Source: Kitasatospora viridis (GTDB taxonomy: Bacteria > Actinomycetota > Actinomycetes > Streptomycetales > Streptomycetaceae). From it: a stretch of DNA of 64,000 nt. The DNA lies in NCBI RefSeq assembly GCF_007829815.1, contig NZ_VIWT01000001.1, positions 1,077,501 through 1,141,500 on the forward strand, given 5' to 3'. How positions within the stretch are numbered: the stretch's first letter is position 1; each line of letters starts with the position of its first letter. Both the position numbers and the translations under genes were made by a program. The notes below the pieces were generated by a model, which saw only the letters and a program-made list of their open reading frames with translations, was not told where the DNA came from and made no database searches. Below are positions 17,909 through 26,675 of the stretch, in pieces.

Positions 17909-18220
17909 CCGTTCCCTCTCTCCGGTCCCCGGGACCTGCGCTTCCTCCCCCGAGACCGTGCCCCCGTACGCCGGCTGACGGGTGGTCAACCGGCGTCCTG
18001 TCACCAGGCCGGAGCGGCCGTGCCATCCGGGCCTGCCATCCGTAGGACGGTACCCGGTGGTACTCGGGTTCAGCAGTGCGTGGCGCGTACGCCCCTGGTG
18101 AACGCCGCAGGGCCCGTCAGCCGTGTACCGGAGCAGTACGGTCCCGGATGGGGTGGGACCGGGGCGGCCCCTTGTGGGAGGGGCCGCCCATTGTGCTGTC
18201 GTCGGAAGGGCGTGCGAGTG
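17909..18220. promoter_or_regulatory. Divergent intergenic region with stem-loop before MinD-like gene
   Basis: This 312-bp gap holds promoters for the 120-residue unknown and the MinD-like gene. A 10-bp perfect inverted repeat, GGGCGGCCCC (18162-18171) and GGGGCCGCCC (18180-18189) with an 8-nt loop, stands 31 bp before the MinD-like start, inside the likely 5' leader. It could be a leader hairpin or a terminator for transcription arriving from upstream. The rest shows no clear feature. Confidence 0.5.
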
Positions 18221-19297
18221 ATGACGGGTGGCGAGGACGGCGGCGCGGTGGCCGTGGTGCACCGGGCCGGTCCCGGAGCCGACGGGCCGGACTACGCACC
18301 GGACCAGTGGCCCGAACCGCTCGGCCCGGCCCGGCCGTTGGACCCGCTGGGCACCGTGCTGATCCCGGCGGCGGTGCGGGCCGTGGTCGCCCCGCGGCCG
18401 ACCGCGCCGGCGCCCGCCGCACCCGCCGCGCCGGCCACCGCGCCCCGGCCCGACCCCTCGATCGGCCTGGCCGCCGAGCTGGAGCTGAACGCCGACCGGC
18501 TGGTCCGCCGCCGGCTGCCGCGCGGGCGGCGCCTGGCCGCCGCGGCCGAACGGCTGACCCGCGGCGGGGACCGGGAGCGGGACCAGGGCCGGCTGGTCGA
18601 ACGGATCCGCACCCCGCTGCGGCAGGCCCACCGGATCGCCGTGCTCGGCTCCGCCCCCGGCACCGGACGGACCGTCACCACCACGCTGCTCGGCGACCTG
18701 CTGGCCACCCACCGTCCGGACCGGGTGATCGCGCTCGCGCTGGACGCCGGCACGGCGCCCCCCGGGCTGCCCGCCGCCCCCTCCCACCAGGACTTCCGCC
18801 GGTTCACCGGGCTGCGCCCGAGCGGCCTGGAACAGCTGGCCGGCGGCCCGGGCGACGAGGCCGACCACCTGCGGCTGCTGGACGCCGCCGCCAGTCAGTA
18901 CCCCGTGGTGCTGACCGACGCCGGCGGCGCGGCCCCCGCCGTGCGGGCCGCGCTGGCCCGGGCCGACCAGCTGGTGCTCTGCACCGACGCCTCGGTGCGC
19001 GGCGCCGCCGGGACCGACGCGCTGCTCGGCTGGCTGGCCGGCGAGGGGTTCGGCGCGCTGGCCGCGAGCGCCGTGCTGGTCGTCTCACCGGTGCGCGACC
19101 AGCAGCGGGAGCTGCCCGCCCAGGAGCTCTCCGGCCACTTCGGCGCCCGCTGCCGCGCGGTGGTCACCGTCCCCCAGGACGCCCACCTGGCGGCCGGCGG
19201 CGACCCGGCCCCCGACCGCCTGCGCGGGCGCACCCGGACCGCGTTCACCGAGCTCGCCGCGCTGCTCGGGGACGCGATGGCGGGGGCGGCGGGGTAG
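18221..19297 (+). CDS. MinD/ParA-like ATPase-fold protein, T7SS-associated (EspI-like)
   Basis: A 358-residue protein with a proline/alanine-rich N-terminal half and a C-terminal MinD/ParA-type fold, the architecture of EspI-like proteins found with ESX systems. The fold is seen in RIAVLGSAPGTGRTVTTTLLGDLLATHRPDRVIALALDAG and VVLTDAGGAAPAVRAALARADQLVLCTDASVRGA. The P-loop is odd: GTGRTVTT carries Arg where the catalytic Lys of GKT is expected, and the deviant Walker A Lys is also missing, so ATP hydrolysis is doubtful. GGAAGGG (18204-18210) precedes both GTG 18218 and ATG 18221; I used the ATG. It lies at the edge of the T7SS locus and converges with the esterase gene. Confidence 0.75.
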   Translation: MTGGEDGGAVAVVHRAGPGADGPDYAPDQWPEPLGPARPLDPLGTVLIPAAVRAVVAPRPTAPAPAAPAAPATAPRPDPSIGLAAELELNADRLVRRRLPRGRRLAAAAERLTRGGDRERDQGRLVERIRTPLRQAHRIAVLGSAPGTGRTVTTTLLGDLLATHRPDRVIALALDAGTAPPGLPAAPSHQDFRRFTGLRPSGLEQLAGGPGDEADHLRLLDAAASQYPVVLTDAGGAAPAVRAALARADQLVLCTDASVRGAAGTDALLGWLAGEGFGALAASAVLVVSPVRDQQRELPAQELSGHFGARCRAVVTVPQDAHLAAGGDPAPDRLRGRTRTAFTELAALLGDAMAGAAG

Positions 19298-19316
19298 CGG
19301 GCGGCGGGGTAGCGGG
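19287..19316. repeat. 15-bp perfect tandem duplication across a stop codon
   Basis: CGGCGGGGTAGCGGG occurs twice in tandem (19287-19301 and 19302-19316). The first copy contains the TAG stop of the MinD-like gene, so the stop-codon region itself was duplicated. Confidence 0.9.
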
Positions 19317-19320
19317 CCGG

Positions 19321-20460
19321 TCAGGCGGGCTTGACCGGGATGTACTGGGTGAGCCACTGGAAGGCCGGCACCACCATCGGCTTCCAGGTCGAGGTCAGGT
19401 GCGGGCCCGTGGTCTCGATCGGGGTCACCGTGGTCGGGGCCTTGGCCGCCTTCTGCAGCGCCAGGGCGTCGTCGAAGTCGTCCCCGTCGCTCTTGTTCCG
19501 GCTGCCGCTCTGGTAGAGCGCCACGTTCGGCGGCGTCGCCGCGTGGGTCAGCATGTAGAGCGGGTTGTCGACCTCGTTCAGGTGCGGGTCCTTGGCCGTG
19601 AGCGAATCCGGCTCCTGGCTCGGGGAGTTGTAGCCCGAGAAGCTGATCGCCGCGCGGTAGCGGTCCGGGCGGTCCACCGCGAGCCGGGTGGCGCAGTGGC
19701 CGCCGGCCGAGAAGCCGGCCACCGCCCAGCGGGCGGCGGAGGGGTCGGCGCGGAAGTTGTCCAGCACCATCTGCGGAACGTCCCGGGACAGCCAGGTCTC
19801 CGCGTTGACCTTGCCGGGCACGTCGGCGCAGCCGGTGTCCTGGTGGTCGAGCAGCACCACCCGGGGCGAGACCAGGATGAACGGCGCGATCTGCCCCGAC
19901 TTCATCAGCGGCGCCAACTGCTTGGACACGTCCAGCGTGCCGAACCAGGTGCTGGACGAGCCGGGGTAGCCGGCCAGCAGCTCGACCACCGGGAACTGGA
20001 CGTCCTTGTAGGCCGGGTCGTCGTACTGCGGCGGGGTCCAGACCAGCACCTCGCCGTCCACCCCGGAGGTGGCGCCCTTCACCTGGGTGGTGTGCACGTC
20101 CTTCGGCACCGCGTCGTCGTGCACCGGCCCGAACTGCTGGACCACCTTGGCGTGCGGCGCACTCGTGCCACCGCTCGCACCCCCCGCACCACCCGCGGGC
20201 GGCGGCACCGGCACGGCCCGCACGTGGTTGCCGGTGCCGAGCAGGTCGTCCCAACTCCCGTAGATCAGGTTGGCGTTGTTCACCAGCACGAACACCAGCG
20301 TCACCGCGGTGACCTGGGCGAACAACACCATGCCGAGCCGCCCGGCGAACCGCACCGCCTGCGGCCCCCGGATCCGGGACCAGCAGAGCATCAACAGCGC
20401 TATCGACAACGGCACCAGCACGAAGCTGAGATAGAGGAAGGGCTTTCCTGTGAGTTCCAC
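19321..20460 (-). CDS. Membrane-anchored alpha/beta-hydrolase, putative esterase (antigen 85/EstD-like)
   Basis: A 379-residue protein with three N-terminal membrane helices (about 8-28, 35-60) followed by a Gly/Ser/Pro linker and an esterase D/antigen 85-type alpha/beta-hydrolase domain. The domain has FPVVELLAGYPGSSSTWFG (oxyanion region), VPQMVLDNFRADPSAARWAVAGFSAGGHCATRLAVDRPDRY with nucleophile Ser in GFSAGG, and ETTGPHLTSTWKP near the end with the candidate catalytic His. The catalytic domain is likely outside the cell. Substrate unknown; related proteins act on lipid or cell-wall esters. GTG 20460 has a poor ribosome site. It is the last gene of the minus-strand T7SS train, 49 bp after the mycosin-like gene. 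Confidence 0.85.
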   Translation of the reverse strand: MELTGKPFLYLSFVLVPLSIALLMLCWSRIRGPQAVRFAGRLGMVLFAQVTAVTLVFVLVNNANLIYGSWDDLLGTGNHVRAVPVPPPAGGAGGASGGTSAPHAKVVQQFGPVHDDAVPKDVHTTQVKGATSGVDGEVLVWTPPQYDDPAYKDVQFPVVELLAGYPGSSSTWFGTLDVSKQLAPLMKSGQIAPFILVSPRVVLLDHQDTGCADVPGKVNAETWLSRDVPQMVLDNFRADPSAARWAVAGFSAGGHCATRLAVDRPDRYRAAISFSGYNSPSQEPDSLTAKDPHLNEVDNPLYMLTHAATPPNVALYQSGSRNKSDGDDFDDALALQKAAKAPTTVTPIETTGPHLTSTWKPMVVPAFQWLTQYIPVKPA

Positions 20461-20508
20461 GTGAGTTTTGACGTTGCCGGAACCGTTCCGGGTTGCACGC
20501 CCGAGCGG

Positions 20509-21678
20509 TCAGCTTCCCGGTCGCCAGCCCTGGCGGCGGCCGCGTGGGACGACCAGGGCGGCCAGGCCGGTGAGCAGGGCCGCGGCGAGGGCTGCGAGGG
20601 CCACGGTCACCGCTTGAGCCGGGGCTGGGGAGGGCTTGGGCCGGGTGGGCATGGCGAGGGCGGAGAGGGGCGGCGAGGGCGCAGGGCTGGTGGAGGTGGG
20701 CGCGGCGTCGGTGACGGCGGCGACCAGGTCGAGGGAGGGGACGGCGGACGGGTAGGCGGTCGTGAGCAGGCGGTGGGTCAGCTGGGTCGGCGTCAGGTCC
20801 GGGGTGCGGGAGAGCACCAGGGCCGCCGCGCCCGACGTGAAGGCGGCCGCGAAGCTGGCGCCCGAGCCGGTGAAGTAGCCGGTGCCGCCCGGGCCGAGGC
20901 TCATCACGGAGTCGCCCGGCGCGGCCAGGTCGACCCCGCCCGCGTAGCTGGTGTTGGTGGCAGGTGCGCCGCCCGGGCCGAGGTCGCGGACGGCGAGCAC
21001 CTCGGGGTAGCCGGCCGGGTAGGCGGCGGCCAGGGGCTGCTGGCCCGAGTCGGCGCCCGCCGGGGCGACCACCAGGGCGCCCTTGGCCACGGCGTAGCGC
21101 ACCGCGTCGTGCAGCTCGTCGGAGCCCTGCGGGACGGTCGCGCCCACGCAGATCACCCGGGCGCCCGCGTCGGCGGCGGTGCGCAGGCCGGCGGCGAGCA
21201 GGGCCGGGTTGGTGGCTCCCGTGTCGTCGGTGACGCCGACCGCGAGCAGCCGGGCCGCCGGGGCGACGCCCGCGAAGCCGGTGCCGTCGTGGCGGGCGGC
21301 GGCGATCAGGTCGGCCAGGAAGGTGCCGTGCCCGACGCAGTCCCGGGCCGGGTCACCGCCCCCGCCGGGCAGCCGGGGCGCGCGGGTGAGCCGGCCGCCG
21401 AGGGCGCCGGCGGTGTCGTCCGCGCCGGAGCCGAGCACGGCGACCGTGACGCCCTGGCCCTCGGCGAGCGGCCAGGCCTGGTCGGGGCGCAGGTAGGCCT
21501 GCGGCCAGGGCACGGCCGTGACCGGCGTGCCGCCGGCGGGCAGGCAGCCGTTGCCGGTGCGCTGCTGGGCGATCCCGGGCAGCGTGCCGGGCGCGGCTGA
21601 CGGGTCGTCGGCGAGCGCCGGGCCCGCGCCCATCGCCGCGATCGCGAGCGCGGCGCAGCCGGCCAGGACACGCCTCAC
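20509..21678 (-). CDS. Mycosin-like subtilase (S8), T7SS-associated, catalytic Asp replaced
   Basis: A 389-residue subtilisin-fold protein with mycosin layout: signal peptide (VRRVLAGCAALAIAAMGAGPALA), S8 domain, proline-rich linker and a C-terminal membrane helix followed by basic residues. Mycosins (MycP) are membrane-bound proteases that stabilise and process ESX systems. The His block DCVGHGTFLADLI and the Ser block FTGSGASFAAAFTSG are present. The Asp block reads VTVAVLGSGADD, with Gly where the catalytic Asp of D-[ST]-G should be, and the oxyanion Asn block reads VVAPAGADS, with Ala for Asn. It may therefore be an inactive, structural mycosin. GTG 21678 gives the signal peptide; an in-frame GTG at 21735 would bury it. 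It follows the AAA+ gene by 64 bp. Confidence 0.85.
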   Translation of the reverse strand: MRRVLAGCAALAIAAMGAGPALADDPSAAPGTLPGIAQQRTGNGCLPAGGTPVTAVPWPQAYLRPDQAWPLAEGQGVTVAVLGSGADDTAGALGGRLTRAPRLPGGGGDPARDCVGHGTFLADLIAAARHDGTGFAGVAPAARLLAVGVTDDTGATNPALLAAGLRTAADAGARVICVGATVPQGSDELHDAVRYAVAKGALVVAPAGADSGQQPLAAAYPAGYPEVLAVRDLGPGGAPATNTSYAGGVDLAAPGDSVMSLGPGGTGYFTGSGASFAAAFTSGAAALVLSRTPDLTPTQLTHRLLTTAYPSAVPSLDLVAAVTDAAPTSTSPAPSPPLSALAMPTRPKPSPAPAQAVTVALAALAAALLTGLAALVVPRGRRQGWRPGS

Positions 21679-21742
21679 CTGGCACCACCCTGACGCCGCG
21701 TCGGGCGACCGACCGTCAGGGGTGACCTCCGGCACACCCGCC

Positions 21743-24700
21743 TCATGCCGGGGTGCCCTGGCGCTGGGCCGGCAGGTCCTGGGGGAGCAGCAGGCTGAGC
21801 TCGGCCAGGTCGTTGACGTCCAGGCGGCTGAGGCGGCCGGCCTGCTTGGTGATCATCGCCTCCAGGGTCTGCCGGGCGAACCGGCCGTTGCCGAAGGAGC
21901 GGTCGCGCGGGGTGGTGCGGAAGAGGTCGGCGAGCGCGGTCACGGTGGGCTCCGGGCAGCTGTAGCCGGCCGACTCGGCCTGGGCGAGCACGATCGCGAC
22001 CAGTTCCTCGTCCGAGTAGTGCTCGAACTCGACGGTGCGGCTGAACCGGGAGGCCAGGCCCGGATTGGAGGCCAGGAAGCCGTCCATCTCCTCCTGGTAG
22101 CCGGCCACGATCACCACCACCTCGTCGCGGTGGTCCTCCATCAGCTTCATCAGGGTGTCCACGGCCTCCTGGCCGAAGTCGTTGCCGACGCCGCCGCGCG
22201 GGGTCAGGGTGTACGCCTCGTCGATGAAGAGCACCCCGCCCCGAGCCCGCTCGAAGGCCTCCCGGGTGAGCTGGGCGGTGTGACCGACGTACCGGCCGAC
22301 CAGGTCGGCGCGGGCGGTCTCGATCAGCTGACCGCCCGGCAGCACGCCGAGTTCGGCGAGCAGTTCGCCGTAGAGCCGGGCGACGGTGGTCTTGCCGGTG
22401 CCGGGCGGGCCGGCGAAGACCAGGTGGTGGCTGATCCGGGCGGTGGGCAGGCCGGCCTCGGCCCGGCGGCGGGTCTGCCGGGTGAGGCTGACCAGGTCCT
22501 CGACCTGCTGCTTGGCGGCGCGCAGGCCGATCATCGCGTCGAGCTGCTCCAGCAGGCCCGGCTCGGCCTCCTCCGCCGCGGGGGCCGGGCCGGCGGCGGC
22601 TGCCGCCTCCTCGCTGACGTCCAGCGGCACCAGCAGGGCCAGCGCGTCGTTGTCGAAGGAGTCCAGCTGGGCGAGGCGGGAGGCCTGCCGGTCCACCATC
22701 TCCTCGAAGACCTTGCGGGCGGCCCGCCCGTTGCCGAAGTCGGCGCCCTTGGGCATCCGCTCGAAGTGGTGGGCGAGCGCCTCCCGGGTGCCGTCGGCGA
22801 GCCGGTAGCCGTGGCCGGTCGCCGCCCGCTCGACGATGGTGGTGAGTTCGTCGACCGAGTAGTTGCGGAACTCGACGGTGCGGCTGAACCGGGAGGCCAG
22901 GCCCGGGTTCGAGGCCAGGAAGTCGGTGATCTCGGCCGAGTAGCCGGCCACGATCACCACCAGGTCGTCGCGGTGGTCCTCCATCAGCTTGACCAGGGTG
23001 TCGATCGCCTCCCGGCCGAAGTCCGGGCCGTTGCCGCCGGTGCCGGCCGAGAGGGTGTAGGCCTCGTCGATGAAGAGCACGCCGCCGAGCGCCGCCTTGA
23101 CCACCTCGGTGGTCTTCAGCGCGGTGCCGCCGATGATCGAGGCGACCAGGTCGGCCCGGGCCACCTCGGTCAGGTGGCCGCTGCGCAGCACGCCGAGCTC
23201 GGCCAGGATGGCGCCGTAGAGCCGGGCCACAGTGGTCTTGCCGGTGCCGGGCGGGCCGGCGAAGACCAGGTGACGGCTCATCGGCAGGGCCGGCATGCCG
23301 GCCTGTTCGCGGCGCTTGGCCAGCTTGTTCAGGTTGACCAGGGTGGCCACCTGCTCCTTGACGCCGGCCAGGCCGACCAGCGACTCCAGCACCGCCTGCG
23401 GCCCCTTGGGCTCGGCGGCGGCAGCGGGCTGGTCAGTCGATGTTTCGCCGGAGGGCGAAACATCGGGCGAGGTGGCCGTGGCGGTGCCGTGCGCGTCCGG
23501 GTTGCGGTTGTCCCGGCTCTCCAGGTTCTCCACCGCCAGCCGCTCGCCGCCGCTGCCCTCGGTCTGCCGCAGCCCCGAGCCCTGGTTCTCGGCCACCAGG
23601 CAGTCGGTCAGCCGGACCGGCTCGACGGTCTCCAGGCGGATGCCGTCCACCGTGTTCTCCGTCAGCCGGCAGTCCGTCAGCACCGCCCGGGAGCCGGCCT
23701 TCAGGTGCAGGCCGTGCCGCCGGTTGGCGCGCAGCCGGCAGCGGGTGGCGGTCAGCTCGCCCTCCGGCTCGACGCTAGCGCCGTCCAGCTCGCTCTCCGC
23801 CAGCTCGGTGTCCCGCAGCGTGGCGATGCCGCCGTCGGCCACCGACAGGCCGCAGCCCCGGGTGCCGCGCACCGTGCTGCCGCCGACGTAGAAGTTGCCG
23901 CCCTCGGCGATCCGCAGGCCGGCCTGGGCGGTGTCGGTCACGGTGGAGTCCTCCAGCCGCCCGCGCCCGTTGCGCAGCACCTCGACGCCGGCCCCGGCCG
24001 CACCGGTGACGGTGATCCGTCGCAGCAGCGGATTGGCGCCCTCCCGCACGCTCACCCCGGCCCCGGCGGCGTCCCGCACCTCCAACCGGTCGAACTCGGC
24101 GGTGCACTCGCCGACCAGCTCCACCCCGGCCGCCGCACCGTCGCGCACCACCGTGCGGACCAGCGACGGCCCCGCCGACTCGCCGACCCAGATGCCCGCC
24201 TGCCCGGCGCCGTCCACCTCGCAGTCCTCGAAGCTGCCCCGGGAACGGTCGCCGATGTGCAGGCCGTGGCCCTCGCTGCGCACCGTGCGGCAGCGGCGCA
24301 GCACCGGGTCGGTGCCGCCGGCCAGGGTGATCGCGTGGCCGCGCACCCCGGTCACCACGCACTCCTCCAGCACCACCCGGTCGGTGGAGGAGAGGTAGAC
24401 GCCGAGCGCGCAGTCCCGCACGGCGGTGCGCACCAGCCGGGTGGTGCACTGCTCCTCCAGCGCCACCGCGGGCTTGTCGGTCGCGGAGATCTCGCAGTCC
24501 TCGATCAGGCCCTGGGCCTGGCCGTTGGCGCACACCCCGTTGCCCCGGGCGTCGCGCAGCACGCAGCGCCGCACAACCGGGTTGGCCCGCTCGCCGATCA
24601 CCACGGCCGAGGTGCCCAGGTGCTCGATCACGCAGTCCTCGATCACGCTGCTGCCCGTGGCGGTCTCCACCAGGCCGGCGCCGGCCGCGTTGGTCACCCG

Positions 24701-25093
24701 GCAGCCGCGCATCGCCAGCGAGCCCTGCTGCCGGGTGAGCACCGCCGTCCAGGAGTTGCCGAGCACCTCGCAGTCCTGCAGCGCGGCCTGCCCGCGCGGC
24801 ACGTCCACGGCCGGCAGCTCGTCGTCCTGGCCCTGCAGCACCAGCCCGGTGAGCTGCACCGCCTCCGCGACCACCTGCACCACGGTGCCGGTGCGCGGGC
24901 TGATCCGCACCGAGCCGCGGACGTCCTCGGCGGTGATGGTGACCATCTTGGTGATCACCAGGTTCTCCTCGTAGCGGCCGGGCCGCACCGAGATCACCGC
25001 TCCGCTGCGGGCCGCCTGCAGGGCCTCGCCGATCGTGCGGTAGGAACCGGCCTCGCGCTGCTCAGCGCAGACCGTGAGCACGGGGCGCGCCAT
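21743..25093 (-). CDS. Beta-helix protein with tandem CbbX/EccA-type AAA+ ATPase domains
   Basis: A 1116-residue protein. Residues about 1-540 form a right-handed parallel beta-helix of ~23-residue coils, with recurrent motifs such as L-x-D-C-x-V/I (ALQDCEVLGNS, VIEDCVIEHLGTS, VLEECVVTG, LRRCRTVRSEG). After a Ser/Pro/Ala linker come two AAA+ domains of CbbX/EccA type. Each has Walker A GPPGTGKTT, Walker B GGVLFIDEAYTL, the sensor stretch VVIVAGY, Arg finger LASRFSRTVEF and sensor 2 FGNGR. EccA proteins of mycobacterial ESX systems have a TPR front and one AAA+ domain, so this form differs. It is cytosolic and likely acts on substrates or chaperones of the T7SS. It is in the minus-strand train between the golvesin-like and mycosin-like genes. 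Confidence 0.9.
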   Translation of the reverse strand: MARPVLTVCAEQREAGSYRTIGEALQAARSGAVISVRPGRYEENLVITKMVTITAEDVRGSVRISPRTGTVVQVVAEAVQLTGLVLQGQDDELPAVDVPRGQAALQDCEVLGNSWTAVLTRQQGSLAMRGCRVTNAAGAGLVETATGSSVIEDCVIEHLGTSAVVIGERANPVVRRCVLRDARGNGVCANGQAQGLIEDCEISATDKPAVALEEQCTTRLVRTAVRDCALGVYLSSTDRVVLEECVVTGVRGHAITLAGGTDPVLRRCRTVRSEGHGLHIGDRSRGSFEDCEVDGAGQAGIWVGESAGPSLVRTVVRDGAAAGVELVGECTAEFDRLEVRDAAGAGVSVREGANPLLRRITVTGAAGAGVEVLRNGRGRLEDSTVTDTAQAGLRIAEGGNFYVGGSTVRGTRGCGLSVADGGIATLRDTELAESELDGASVEPEGELTATRCRLRANRRHGLHLKAGSRAVLTDCRLTENTVDGIRLETVEPVRLTDCLVAENQGSGLRQTEGSGGERLAVENLESRDNRNPDAHGTATATSPDVSPSGETSTDQPAAAAEPKGPQAVLESLVGLAGVKEQVATLVNLNKLAKRREQAGMPALPMSRHLVFAGPPGTGKTTVARLYGAILAELGVLRSGHLTEVARADLVASIIGGTALKTTEVVKAALGGVLFIDEAYTLSAGTGGNGPDFGREAIDTLVKLMEDHRDDLVVIVAGYSAEITDFLASNPGLASRFSRTVEFRNYSVDELTTIVERAATGHGYRLADGTREALAHHFERMPKGADFGNGRAARKVFEEMVDRQASRLAQLDSFDNDALALLVPLDVSEEAAAAAGPAPAAEEAEPGLLEQLDAMIGLRAAKQQVEDLVSLTRQTRRRAEAGLPTARISHHLVFAGPPGTGKTTVARLYGELLAELGVLPGGQLIETARADLVGRYVGHTAQLTREAFERARGGVLFIDEAYTLTPRGGVGNDFGQEAVDTLMKLMEDHRDEVVVIVAGYQEEMDGFLASNPGLASRFSRTVEFEHYSDEELVAIVLAQAESAGYSCPEPTVTALADLFRTTPRDRSFGNGRFARQTLEAMITKQAGRLSRLDVNDLAELSLLLPQDLPAQRQGTPA

Positions 25094-25130
25094 GCCGGAT
25101 CTCCGTTCTGGGGTGGGGTTGTGTCGGTGG

Positions 25131-25173
25131 CTCAGGAGTCGACAGGTCAGGAGTCGACGCGTCAGGAGTCGAC
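25131..25173. repeat. 15-bp tandem repeat, three units
   Basis: TCAGGAGTCGAC recurs at 25132, 25147 and 25162, exactly 15 bp apart, in the 105-bp spacer between the golvesin-like gene and the AAA+ gene. A partial fourth TCAGGAG covers the stop codon at 25199. On the coding (minus) strand each unit reads GTCGACTCCTGA. Function unknown. Confidence 0.85.
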
Positions 25174-25198
25174 AGCCGATGGTTCGGGCCTCGACGGC

Positions 25199-26614
25199 TC
25201 AGGAGAGGCAGGTGACCTTGACGGCGTCGGCCGCGTGGTGGGCGTAGGTCTTGCTGTTGCCGCTCCAGTCCAGGCCGCGGGTGTGCAGCATCACCGAGAG
25301 CGAGCCGCCGCCGACCGGGTAGCTGCCGGCCGACACCCAGCTGCCCTGGTTGTTCACCTGGGCGATGGAGAACGAGCCGATGGTGCCGCTGTTCGGCGAG
25401 CTGCCGGTCTGCACGGTGTAGTAGGTCGGGTTGCCGCCGACCACCTTCACGTCCGAGCTCGCCGGGATGTAGACCGAGACCGCGCAGCTGCCGGAGGAGG
25501 ACTGCAGGCCGGTGAAGGTCCAGATCACCGAGTTGCCGTCGTCCTTGTTGGCGTCGCCGGACATCGGGACCGAGCTGAAGGTGCCGTTGCACTGGTCGCC
25601 GGTCCAGCCGCCGCTGTTGCTGCGCCAGCCGGAGGAGCCGTCGGAGAACCAGCCGTTCTGGTGGAAGCTGGTGCCCGCCTGGGAGCAGTACGGGCCGGCC
25701 ACCAGGGAGTGCGGGGTGGGCTGCGGGGCGGCGGGGACGGGCGGGGGCTGGGGCGCCGCGGGGGGCTGCTGGGCAGGGGGCTGCGGGGCGCTGCCGCCAC
25801 CGGTGCCGCCGCCCGAACCGCCCGAGCCCCCGGAGCCGCCGGAGCCTCCCGAACCGCCCGAGCCACCTGACGAACCGTTGGCCGTGCCGCCGGCCGACGA
25901 GCCGTTGCCGCCGGCCGGGTGCCCGGCGGCCTGCGGCTGGCCGGGGGCCGGTGCACCGGCGGCGTCCGGGGCACCGTTGCCGGCTGCTGACGGGGAGGGC
26001 GAGCCGGAGTCCGCGGCCACCGGCACCGCGCCCGGCGCGCCGGCCGGGCTGCCGGCGGTCGGGCCGCCGGTGTCACCGTGCGAGTCGAACCCGGGCACGT
26101 AGCCGTTGCCGCCGGAGCCGCCCTGCTGGCTGAAGCCGACGGGGGCGCCGCCCTGGGCCGGACCGTGGTGCGGGCCGGAGCCGCCGAGCTGGGTGAGGCC
26201 GAGCGGCAGGCCGACCAAGACCAGGCCGGCCGTCACGGCGGCGGCGATCATCGGTCGGGAGATCCGCGGCTTGCCCTCCGGCGCGGTCCCGGGGGCGGCG
26301 GTGCTCACCTCGTCGAGCTCGGCGGCGGCCGACGCACCGTCAGCGGCCTCGGCGGTGGCTCCGGTGCTGGTGGAGACCCCGGGTTCGGGAGACGCGACCG
26401 CTCCCGAGGCCTCCGGCTGGTGGGTGACGGACTCGGCAGGCTCCGAGGATGCCTCCCCGGGCTCGGCCGGCTCGGCCACGGCGGGCACCGCGCCGAGCAC
26501 GGCCGCACGGGACGCCGCAGGCGCCCCGGACCCCTCGGCCAGAGCGCTCTCCTCCTCGGCCCCGAAGTCCCAGGCCACCGCCGGAAGCTGGTAACCCTGC
26601 TGGTCCTCGCCCAC
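25199..26614 (-). CDS. Single-pass membrane protein with Gly/Ser linker and golvesin-like C-terminal domain
   Basis: A 471-residue protein in the T7SS train. The N-terminal ~130 residues are acidic and Ala/Glu-rich, presumed cytoplasmic. One membrane helix follows (PMIAAAVTAGLVLVGLPLGLTQL, about 132-155). A long low-complexity outside part includes GGSGGSGGS repeats and a Pro/Gln run. The C-terminal ~160 residues, from GPYCSQAGTSFHQNGWFSDGS to AHHAADAVKVTCLS, form a beta-rich domain with conserved Trp/Gly pattern and two Cys pairs. Its end (YYTVQTG, WVSAGSYPVGGG, HAADAVKV) resembles the golvesin C-terminal domain often found in surface or peptidoglycan-associated proteins; this is my inference. 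GTG 26614 follows AGGAG by six bases. Confidence 0.8.
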   Translation of the reverse strand: MGEDQQGYQLPAVAWDFGAEEESALAEGSGAPAASRAAVLGAVPAVAEPAEPGEASSEPAESVTHQPEASGAVASPEPGVSTSTGATAEAADGASAAAELDEVSTAAPGTAPEGKPRISRPMIAAAVTAGLVLVGLPLGLTQLGGSGPHHGPAQGGAPVGFSQQGGSGGNGYVPGFDSHGDTGGPTAGSPAGAPGAVPVAADSGSPSPSAAGNGAPDAAGAPAPGQPQAAGHPAGGNGSSAGGTANGSSGGSGGSGGSGGSGGSGGSGGGTGGGSAPQPPAQQPPAAPQPPPVPAAPQPTPHSLVAGPYCSQAGTSFHQNGWFSDGSSGWRSNSGGWTGDQCNGTFSSVPMSGDANKDDGNSVIWTFTGLQSSSGSCAVSVYIPASSDVKVVGGNPTYYTVQTGSSPNSGTIGSFSIAQVNNQGSWVSAGSYPVGGGSLSVMLHTRGLDWSGNSKTYAHHAADAVKVTCLS

Positions 26615-26675
26615 CGCGCACTCCTGCTCTCGACGACACTCCACCAGGTGTCACGGGCCGGGGTGCCGGACGGGT

